Source: Bacillota bacterium (GTDB taxonomy: Bacteria > Bacillota > Bacilli > Bacillales > Cytobacillaceae). Taken from it: a DNA stretch of 20,052 nt. The stretch lies in assembly GCA_023389895.1 (NCBI GenBank), contig JAEWDX010000192.1, positions 1-20,052 on the forward strand, written 5' to 3'. Below, in pieces: positions 14,379-20,052 of the stretch. The translations under genes and the position numbers were made by a program. The notes under the pieces were generated by a model. That model did no database searches. It saw only the letters and a list, made by a program, of their open reading frames with translations, and had not been told where the DNA came from. Position 1 is the stretch's first letter. Each line of letters begins with the position of its first letter.

Positions 14379-15542
14379 TTAAAACAGCTCGAGCTTGCCA
14401 ACTCGTTCTACCGCTTCTACTAATCTCTCCTCATCAACTAATAATCCAACGCGGATGTAGCCTTCACCAAAATATCCAAAGCCATTTCCTGCGGCAACGG
14501 CAACATCGGCTTTTTCTAGTAAATAATCAGCGAATGATTCACTTGTAAAGCCATCAGGAACAGGAAGCCAAGCGAAAAATGAACCTTTTGGTGCTTCCAC
14601 CTTCCAGCCAATTTTCCGACATTCTTCAATGAATACATTGCGACGGCTTTCATAACGGGCAACGAGTAATTCCACACATTGCTGGTCATCATTTAATGCC
14701 GCAGCGGCGGCTTTTTGTACAGCTGGAAAAAGGCTGCAATACAGATGATCCTGAATAAGATTTAGCGCTTCAATAATTTTCGGATTGCCTACTGCGAAGC
14801 CAACACGCCAGCCAGCCATATTATATGTTTTCGAAAGAGTATACATTTCAATCCCAACATCTTTCGCACCGTCAACTTCAAGGAAACTAACTGGTTTTTT
14901 TCCGTCAAAACCGATAGCGCCATATGCAAAATCATGTAAGACAACAATATTATTTTCTTTCGCAAAAGCAACCGTTTTCTCAAAGAAAGCGTGATCTGCT
15001 GTCGCTCCAGTTGGATTGTTCGGATAGTTAAGATACATCAGCTTTGCTTTCTCTCTTTGCTCTTTTCCAATTGCCTCATAATCGGGCAAGAAATGATTTT
15101 CATTTTTCAATGGAAATGTTTCGTAATGAACATTTGCTAACACGACACCCGACAAGTAATCAGGATAACCTGGGTCTGGTAAAAGCATTAAATCACCCTC
15201 ATTTAACAAACACATTGGAAGCTCGACAAGCCCTGCCTTCGTTCCAAAAAGAAGCGCAACCTCAGTTTCTGGATTAATCGAAACGCCATATTGCTTTTTG
15301 TAAAATTGAGCAGCGGCTTCTCTTAATTCCCGAATTCCGCGAAACGGAGAATATTTATGAGTTCTCGGATCCTCTACTGACATCTGTAAAGCCTTCACGA
15401 TATGGGGCGGTGTCGGCTGATCAGGATTACCTTGTCCTAAATTTATAATGTCTCGTCCCTCTGCAGTGGCTTTTCCCACTTTTTCAACAAGAGATGCAAA
15501 AAATTGTGTAGGTAATTTTTTTAAGCGCTCTGAAAATTCCAT
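14379..15542 (-). CDS. mtnE: Methionine-salvage aminotransferase MtnE
   Basis: PLP-dependent class I aminotransferase, 387 residues, cytosolic. It makes methionine from 2-keto-4-methylthiobutyrate, the last step of the methionine salvage pathway, with glutamine as a favoured amino donor in Bacillus. The N-terminus LKKLPTQFFASLVEKV and the segments INLGQGNPDQPTPPHIVKAL and HDFAYGAIGFDGKKP closely match my recollection of B. subtilis MtnE (YkrV). The PLP lysine is Lys238 in LSKTYNMAGWR; other cofactor contacts are Asn176 (NYPNNPTGA), Asp204, Tyr207 and Arg246. I start at ATG 15542, where AAGAGGG lies 5 nt upstream; the frame extends 16 codons further without a site. It is divergent from mtnU, its functional partner. 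Confidence 0.92.
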   Translation of the reverse strand: MEFSERLKKLPTQFFASLVEKVGKATAEGRDIINLGQGNPDQPTPPHIVKALQMSVEDPRTHKYSPFRGIRELREAAAQFYKKQYGVSINPETEVALLFGTKAGLVELPMCLLNEGDLMLLPDPGYPDYLSGVVLANVHYETFPLKNENHFLPDYEAIGKEQREKAKLMYLNYPNNPTGATADHAFFEKTVAFAKENNIVVLHDFAYGAIGFDGKKPVSFLEVDGAKDVGIEMYTLSKTYNMAGWRVGFAVGNPKIIEALNLIQDHLYCSLFPAVQKAAAAALNDDQQCVELLVARYESRRNVFIEECRKIGWKVEAPKGSFFAWLPVPDGFTSESFADYLLEKADVAVAAGNGFGYFGEGYIRVGLLVDEERLVEAVERVGKLELF

Positions 15543-15663
15543 CCAATCCCTCTTTTCATCTATTCGGATGAGTAGTTTTTTTAAAATCAAATTTCAAAAA
15601 TCGATTGCGAATTACTTCAAAATTCTATAGTCTTTAAGTAAAAATGTCTAGGGGGATGCAGGG

Positions 15664-16455
15664 ATGAAAATTGCTTGTGTGCAAATGAATATTGCGTTTG
15701 CAAATGTCGAAGAAAATTTCAGGACAGTGGAAAAGTATGTAGAAGAAGCTGCTAAAGCAGAAGCTGATATTATTGTTTTTCCGGAAATGTGGAATTCTGG
15801 GTTTGCCCTTGAAGAGCTGAATACATTAGCGGATGAAGAAGGGGAAAGAACGAAACAGCTGTTGTCAAGGCTGGCAAAAAAATATGAATTAAATATCGTT
15901 GGTGGCTCGGTAGCCACAAAAAGAGCAGAAGGATTTTTCAACACGATGTATGTGGCAAATCGAAAGGGCGACATTATTTCAGCATATGATAAGGCTCATT
16001 TATTTCGTTTAATGGATGAGCATTTATTTCTGCAGCCTGGCCAAGGTGATAATCTATTTGAATTGGATGGCGTAACATGTGGCGGAGTCATTTGCTATGA
16101 GCTTCGTTTTCCTGAATGGATTCGTGCCCACACATTGAAGGGGGCAAAAATGATGTTTATTCCTGCACAATGGCCAACAACAAGGATTGATCATTGGCAA
16201 TTATTATTGCAGGCACGGGCAATCGAAAACCAATGTTATGTGATCGCAGTCAACCCTGTTTGCACAAACCCGAATAATGAATTTAATGGTCACTCAATGG
16301 TTATTGCCCCATGGGGAGAGCTACTACTAAGCAATCAAACAGAAGGAGGTCTATTCTATGTCAACATTGATTTAGATGAGGTTGACCGTGTGAGAAAAAC
16401 AATTCCTGTTTTTCAGGACAGGCGGACCGATCTGTATAATAAAATACAAAACTAG
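15664..16455 (+). CDS. mtnU: Carbon-nitrogen hydrolase MtnU (omega-amidase-like)
   Basis: Nitrilase-superfamily amidase, 263 residues, cytosolic. The catalytic triad is visible as Glu41 (FPEMW), Lys110 (YDKAHLF) and Cys144 (ICYELRFPE). B. subtilis MtnU (YkrU) is a close relative by length and context. The proposed role is to hydrolyse 2-oxoglutaramate, the by-product when MtnE uses glutamine, to 2-oxoglutarate and ammonia, pulling the transamination forward. The start ATG has GGGGG 8 nt upstream. The divergent 121-bp gap to mtnE shows no riboswitch. A TTGCGA/TATAGT pair at 15605-15631 has only a 15-bp spacer, so no promoter is called. The gene is followed by the 21-bp repeat array. Confidence 0.9.
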   Translation: MKIACVQMNIAFANVEENFRTVEKYVEEAAKAEADIIVFPEMWNSGFALEELNTLADEEGERTKQLLSRLAKKYELNIVGGSVATKRAEGFFNTMYVANRKGDIISAYDKAHLFRLMDEHLFLQPGQGDNLFELDGVTCGGVICYELRFPEWIRAHTLKGAKMMFIPAQWPTTRIDHWQLLLQARAIENQCYVIAVNPVCTNPNNEFNGHSMVIAPWGELLLSNQTEGGLFYVNIDLDEVDRVRKTIPVFQDRRTDLYNKIQN

Positions 16456-16465
16456 GAATGGGTAA

Positions 16466-16611
16466 TCGCTAGATATAATTGGGAACAGACAAAGCAAAAT
16501 TGGTGATTGCTAGATATTATTAAAAAGTTGCTAGATAAAAATAAAAAGTTGCTAGATATTGTAGCAAAGTTGCTAGATAACTCGATAAAATTGCTAGATC
16601 TTTTTTAAAAG
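16466..16611. repeat. Tandem array with exact 21-bp period, core TTGCTAGATA
   Basis: The core TTGCTAGAT starts at 16507, 16528, 16549, 16570 and 16591, exactly 21 bp apart each time. A degenerate copy (TCGCTAGATA) is at 16466. Unit tails are A-rich; four of the five end AAAG or AAAAG. The strict array is 16507-16611. Twenty-one base pairs is two helical turns and also seven codons: in one frame each unit reads LLD plus four mostly Lys-rich residues, but an in-frame TGA at 16504 and lack of a start argue against translation. It lies just after mtnU and upstream of the SAM-riboswitch promoter. Function unknown. Confidence 0.9.
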
Positions 16612-16639
16612 CTGTCAGCGAACTCGGTCACTACCAAAT

Positions 16640-16674
16640 ATGCTTGCAAAGTTATTAACTACATGAGCAAGCAT
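16640..16674. repeat. 8-bp inverted repeat between the array and the met promoter
   Basis: ATGCTTGC (16640-16647) and GCAAGCAT (16667-16674), perfect, with a 19-nt loop and no T-run after it. The rest of 16612-16837 is AT-rich with no gene or recognisable element. Confidence 0.45.
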
Positions 16675-16837
16675 TATTCAATGCTATTCAAAAACGACTA
16701 ACTAATTTAAAAATTCCACGAAACTTGAACAGAATAACTCGCTTTTTAATCACTTTATGAAAAATTTAAAAATCATTTAACGAGTAATATGAACACAATG
16801 AAAGCGTATTCTTGATTTTTGAATTTATTTTTCTTAA

Positions 16838-16866
16838 TTGACAATTTTCATATTGATTTGTATTAT
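16838..16866 (+). promoter_or_regulatory. Sigma-A promoter of the metNIQ operon
   Basis: Consensus TTGACA (16838-16843), a 17-bp spacer, then TATTAT (16861-16866). The predicted start near 16873 leaves about 18 nt before the SAM riboswitch. Confidence 0.85.
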
Positions 16867-16890
16867 CAGTATTATAAATTTAATCTATTA

Positions 16891-16994
16891 ACTTATCCAG
16901 AGCGACCGAGGGACTAGGCCCTATGACGTCCGGCAACCCCCTATAAGGGAAGGTGCCAATTCCGGCAGAATGATTTTCATTCTGAAAGATAAGT
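16891..16994 (+). promoter_or_regulatory. SAM riboswitch (S-box, SAM-I)
   Basis: S-adenosylmethionine-binding leader RNA. P1 is ACTTATC (16891-16897) with GATAAGT (16988-16994). Conserved parts follow in order: CAGAGCGACCGAGGGA, GGCCCTATGACGTCCGGCAACC, AGGTGCCAATTCC, and a final AGAATGA/TCATTCT hairpin. SAM binding stabilises P1 and so the terminator at 17015-17044. Without SAM, CTGAAAGA (16982-16989) can pair perfectly with TCTTTCAG (17020-17027), breaking both P1 and the terminator; that is the antiterminator. Methionine import is thus switched off when SAM is high. Confidence 0.97.
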
Positions 16995-17014
16995 CGAGAA
17001 CTGTGCTTGTATCG

Positions 17015-17044
17015 ATGCCTCTTTCAGTTGAAAGGGGCATTTTT
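17015..17044 (+). terminator. SAM-riboswitch-controlled attenuator
   Basis: ATGCCTCTTTC (17015-17025) pairs with GAAAGGGGCAT (17030-17040), one G-U, loop AGTT, then Ts to 17044. It lies 80 nt before the metN start. Confidence 0.93.
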
Positions 17045-17124
17045 GTATGCTCAAACCAACGGCAGGGAACCGGACTCCCCTCTACATTCAAGACGCTCGT
17101 ATTGATGAAAAAGAGGTTATCGAG

Positions 17125-18138
17125 ATGATTAAAATTCAAAATCTATCAAAGGAATACGAAACAAAAAATGGAAAGGTCATCGGGGTGGACAATGTTTCAA
17201 TATCGGTGGCTGAAGGGGAAATCTATGGAATTGTTGGCTATTCCGGTGCAGGAAAAAGCTCCCTCCTTCGCTGTATGAATTTGCTAGAGAGACCTACTTC
17301 GGGCCAAATTATAGTGAACGGTGTGGATCTTATCAGACTAAAAGGAGAGAAATTGCGACAGGCCCGTTTGAAAATTGGCATGATCTTTCAGCATTTTTAT
17401 TTAATTAGCCAAAAGACCGTGTTCGAAAATATTGCATTTTCTTTAAAAGCTGCCGGAATACCGGTTAATCAAATAAAAGCACGGGTTGAGGAATTATTGA
17501 AAATGGTTGGATTAGCTGATAAAAGAGATGTTTATCCTGCACAGCTAAGTGGAGGGCAGAAACAGCGTGTCGCTATTGCAAGGGCACTTGCAAACAATCC
17601 AAGGGTTTTATTATGTGATGAAGCAACATCGGCACTTGACCCAATGACGACGAAATCGATCTTAAGCTTATTGAAAAAAATCAACCAAGAATTCAATATT
17701 ACGATTGTATTAATAACCCATGAAATGGATGTCGTCAAAGAAATCTGCAATCGAATGGCGATTATGCAAGATGGAAGGGTCATTGAGGAAGGCACAGTCT
17801 ATGATTTATTTGCCGAGCCAAAGGCGGAGCTTACGAAGGAGTTTATTGAAAGTGTTGTTTCCTTTAACATTCCTGAGCCGATTTTAAAGAATTGTGTAGG
17901 CCCGATTGTTAAGGTGCTGTTCAAAGGTGGAGTTGCTGGCGAAGGAGTCATTTCCGATATGTTGCAAACTTATCATGTAAAGGGCAATTTCCTCCATGGC
18001 TCAATCGAATATATTCAGGAAATGCCGCTCGGAATTTTTATCATGGAGCTGCAAGGAAAGCAGGAAGAAATAAAAACAGCTCTTCAATATATCGAGAAAA
18101 GAGCGGTGCAAGTGGAGGTGCTGCGAGATGGGCTTTGA
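17125..18138 (+). CDS. metN: Methionine ABC importer ATPase MetN
   Basis: Cytoplasmic ATPase of the methionine uptake system, 337 residues. The nucleotide-binding domain occupies about 1-240: Walker A GYSGAGKS (38-45), Q-loop Gln89, signature LSGGQ (141-145), Walker B VLLCDE (161-166), switch His199. A C-terminal regulatory domain (about 262-335, NIL type) binds methionine and gives feedback inhibition in known MetN proteins. I start at ATG 17125, where AAGAGG lies 8 nt upstream; the frame opens at 17047 but that would start inside the leader just after the attenuator. Its last 11 bp overlap metI. Expression is set by the SAM riboswitch upstream. Confidence 0.95.
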   Translation: MIKIQNLSKEYETKNGKVIGVDNVSISVAEGEIYGIVGYSGAGKSSLLRCMNLLERPTSGQIIVNGVDLIRLKGEKLRQARLKIGMIFQHFYLISQKTVFENIAFSLKAAGIPVNQIKARVEELLKMVGLADKRDVYPAQLSGGQKQRVAIARALANNPRVLLCDEATSALDPMTTKSILSLLKKINQEFNITIVLITHEMDVVKEICNRMAIMQDGRVIEEGTVYDLFAEPKAELTKEFIESVVSFNIPEPILKNCVGPIVKVLFKGGVAGEGVISDMLQTYHVKGNFLHGSIEYIQEMPLGIFIMELQGKQEEIKTALQYIEKRAVQVEVLRDGL

Positions 18139-18799
18139 TTTTAACCACCTTGTTGAGCTTATACCTGATATTAATCAAGCCTTTATACAAACAATTTACA
18201 TGATCGCGATTTCATTAGTTGTTGCGATAATCATCGGCTTGCCGATAGGAATCCTATTATATATTACCGATAAAGGCTTGTTTTTAGAGAATCGTTTGTT
18301 AAGAAATACTCTAGGCTTTATCGTTAACCTTGTAAGGTCTGTCCCTTTTATTATTTTGTTAGTCGCTTTACTACCGCTAACAAATTTAATTGTCGGTACT
18401 CAAATTGGTCCAACAGCTGCAAGTGTATCTTTATCTGTTGCGGCAATTCCATTTTTTGCGCGGATCGTTGAATCAGCTTTACGGGAAATTGATAAAGGGG
18501 TCATTGAAGCGGCAATTGCAGCCGGTGCGACTCCATGGATGATTATTAAAGATGTACTATTGCTTGAAGCAAGATCTGGAATCATTTCAGGCATTACATT
18601 AACACTCGTTAGTTTGATTGGATTTTCCGCGATGGCAGGTACAGTAGGCGGTGGTGGGATTGGTGACTTAGCGATTCGTTTCGGCTATTACCGTTATGAC
18701 AATACGATCATGATTGCCACCGTCTTAATCTTAATTATATTAGTTCAGTTTATCCAGCTTTTTGGTGATTTCATCGCTAAAGTGGTTGATAAAAGATAA
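18128..18799 (+). CDS. metI: Methionine ABC importer permease MetI
   Basis: Membrane permease of the methionine importer, 223 residues, about five helices (usual length about 220). The ATPase-contact EAA loop is visible as IEAAIAAGATPW, and the segment VGGGGIGDLAIRFGYYRY near the C-terminus is typical of MetI. The start ATG overlaps the end of metN by 11 bp, with GAGGTGCTGCGAG just upstream inside metN, which points to coupled translation. It acts as a dimer with two MetN subunits. B. subtilis calls the equivalent gene metP. Confidence 0.95.
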   Translation: MGFDFNHLVELIPDINQAFIQTIYMIAISLVVAIIIGLPIGILLYITDKGLFLENRLLRNTLGFIVNLVRSVPFIILLVALLPLTNLIVGTQIGPTAASVSLSVAAIPFFARIVESALREIDKGVIEAAIAAGATPWMIIKDVLLLEARSGIISGITLTLVSLIGFSAMAGTVGGGGIGDLAIRFGYYRYDNTIMIATVLILIILVQFIQLFGDFIAKVVDKR

Positions 18800-18859
18800 G
18801 GCTGCATCTTATCAATAGACTGATTAGCAGCGCAAATAGCTAAAGGGAAAGTAGGAAGA

Positions 18860-19690
18860 ATGATGAAAAAATGGTTGACTGCATTTATTTTATTAGTTGT
18901 TATTGGGGCTTTGGCTGCTTGTGGCAATTCAGGAAGCGATAATAAAACAAATGGTGACTCGAAAGAAATTAAATTCGGTGCGACTGCCGGTCCATACAGT
19001 GATATGCTGAAGAAAGCGATCATTCCTGGGTTGGAGAAAAAAGGCTATAAAGTAGAAATCGTTGAATTCAGCGACTATATTCAACCGAACAAAGCGTTAA
19101 ATAATAATGATATCCAAGCGAATTTATTCCAGCATTCTATTTATTTGGAGAATTTTTCAAAGGAAAATAAAATGGATTTAACCGCATTAATCGCTGTTCC
19201 AACTGCTCCAATGGGGATTTACTCGAATAAATTTAAATCTTTAGCTGACATTCCTGATGGTACAACAATTACCATTCCGAACGATCCAACAAATGGGGCT
19301 CGGGCGTTAAACACACTTCAAGATGAAGGCTTTATTAAAATTGATGAAAAAGCAAATCCGTTAACTGTGTCTGAGAAGGATATTATTGAAAATAAAAAGA
19401 ACTTAGTTTTCCAACCAATTGAAGCTGGTCAGCTCCCTCGTTCTGTTGAAAGCTCTGACTTAGCAGCAGTGCCAGGCAATTTCGCATTAGCGGCAAAAAT
19501 GGATTTGCTTAGTGCATTAGCACTTGAAAATATGCTTGATCCTTATCGCAATATTGTTGCGGTGAAAACAGAAAATAAAGATGCTCAGTTTGCGAAAGAT
19601 ATTCAAGAGGTCATTGAATCAGCTGACTTTGAAAAAGTTATTGATGCTGAATTTAAAGGATTTGGCAAGCCAAAATGGATGAAGAAGTAA
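18860..19690 (+). CDS. metQ: Methionine-binding lipoprotein MetQ
   Basis: Extracellular lipoprotein that binds methionine (NlpA/MetQ family), 276 residues. The signal peptide ends in lipobox LAAC (lipidated Cys21). The mature protein begins with a Gly/Asn/Asp linker, then IKFGATAGPYSDMLK, and includes the family's NALNNNDIQANLFQH-like segment (KALNNNDIQANLFQHSIYLE) and DPTNGARAL. GGAAG lies a few bases before the ATG at 18860; ATG 18863 is an equally possible start. It is separated from metI by 60 bp with no terminator. The next gene starts at the base after its stop codon. Confidence 0.95.
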   Translation: MMKKWLTAFILLVVIGALAACGNSGSDNKTNGDSKEIKFGATAGPYSDMLKKAIIPGLEKKGYKVEIVEFSDYIQPNKALNNNDIQANLFQHSIYLENFSKENKMDLTALIAVPTAPMGIYSNKFKSLADIPDGTTITIPNDPTNGARALNTLQDEGFIKIDEKANPLTVSEKDIIENKKNLVFQPIEAGQLPRSVESSDLAAVPGNFALAAKMDLLSALALENMLDPYRNIVAVKTENKDAQFAKDIQEVIESADFEKVIDAEFKGFGKPKWMKK

Positions 19691-20052
19691 ATGGCTACTT
19701 TAACCGTTCATGGCGCACCAAGCGAGTATGTTTTAAAAGAAGGTATTTTAAATCAGCTTGAGGAAAAACTTCTTGAAAGAAAACTTGAAAAAATCCTGAT
19801 CATTCATGGAGAGAAATCATGGCAGGCTGCTAAAGCATTTTTTCCAAGCTTCAATAAAGTTGTCTATGAGGAGCACACATATCGAGGTGAATGCTCGTTA
19901 ATGGAAATAGAAGAAGTGGCGAACGATGTTCAGAAAAAATTATTCGATGCGATCATTGGTGTTGGTGGTGGGAAAGTACTCGATTTGACTAAATCGATTG
20001 GCCATTTAACAAAACGACCAGTGATTCTCATCCCCACCCTTTCATCTAATTG
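19691..20052 (+). CDS. Iron-ADH/glycerol-dehydrogenase-like oxidoreductase, 3' end outside the window
   Basis: First 120 residues of a protein that runs off the right edge, so the stop is not seen. The segment DAIIGVGGGKVLDLTKSIGH (about 88-107) is the GGG NAD-binding loop of the iron-containing alcohol dehydrogenase/glycerol dehydrogenase/dehydroquinate synthase-like superfamily, followed by RPVILIPTLSSN, where GldA-type enzymes have VPT(I/L)AST. The early part has the expected alternating pattern (LEKILIIHGEKS...). Metal ligands lie beyond the window, so activity and substrate cannot be judged. The ATG directly follows the metQ stop codon (TAA then ATG), with only a weak ribosome binding site (GGATGAAG), so it is very likely co-transcribed and coupled with the methionine importer. 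Confidence 0.8.
   Translation, partial: MATLTVHGAPSEYVLKEGILNQLEEKLLERKLEKILIIHGEKSWQAAKAFFPSFNKVVYEEHTYRGECSLMEIEEVANDVQKKLFDAIIGVGGGKVLDLTKSIGHLTKRPVILIPTLSSN

Noticed and set aside
16507..16608. Heptad-repeat peptide frame across the 21-bp array
   Set aside because: An in-frame TGA lies directly before it, there is no ATG or GTG, no ribosome binding site at a usable distance, and it is only about 34 codons. Kept as a repeat, not a gene.
16466..16611. CRISPR array
   Set aside because: Repeats are contiguous 21-bp units with related tails, not 25-40-bp repeats with unique spacers, and no cas genes are present.
17047..17124. 26-residue N-terminal extension of MetN
   Set aside because: It begins 3 bp after the attenuator T-run with no ribosome binding site; ATG 17125 has a good one and gives the usual family length.

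Overview
The window looks like chromosomal DNA of a low-GC, endospore-forming member of the Bacillaceae. The evidence is AT-rich intergenic DNA, strong AAGGAGG-type ribosome binding sites, Bacillus-type lysine and SAM riboswitches, a GerPF-like spore protein gene, and mtnE/mtnU products resembling those of the Bacillus methionine-salvage pathway. No phage, IS, CRISPR array, tRNA or rRNA is visible.

Layout. (a) 1-3772: the 3' part of an MFS transporter, then a divergent pair made of an XRE-HTH/TPR regulator (minus) and a second MFS exporter (plus). Their shared 180-bp promoter region carries three near-identical palindromes. (b) 3880-5585: an M17 leucyl aminopeptidase converging on a small GerPF-like gene. 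(c) 5720-8607: a sigma-A promoter, a lysine (L-box) riboswitch with its terminator, then a three-gene polar amino-acid ABC importer (lipoprotein, permease, ATPase), most likely for lysine. (d) 8804-9817: an uncharacterised GalT/HIT-like protein ending in a strong terminator. (e) 9993-14010: a Fur-box promoter driving an iron-uptake operon of M75 lipoprotein, Tat-exported DyP peroxidase and FTR1 permease (EfeM/O, EfeB, EfeU). (f) 14060-14328: a decayed remnant of a GMC-family oxidoreductase. (g) 14329-16455: mtnE (minus) divergent from mtnU (plus), which together transaminate ketomethiobutyrate to methionine and dispose of the amide product. (h) 16456-16840: non-coding DNA with a striking 21-bp-period repeat array. 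(i) 16838-20052: a promoter, SAM (S-box) riboswitch, the metNIQ methionine importer, and the start of an iron-ADH/glycerol-dehydrogenase-like gene that abuts metQ.

Much of the window is nutrient acquisition under metabolite or metal control: lysine via riboswitch, iron via Fur, methionine via riboswitch, with methionine salvage next door. I see no clear new multi-gene system. The least explained items are the 21-bp repeat array, the triple-operator promoter of the regulator/exporter pair, extra DNA and RNA dyads around the lysine riboswitch, the oxidoreductase in the methionine operon, a three-fold repeat in the EfeU ectodomain, and the GMC pseudogene.
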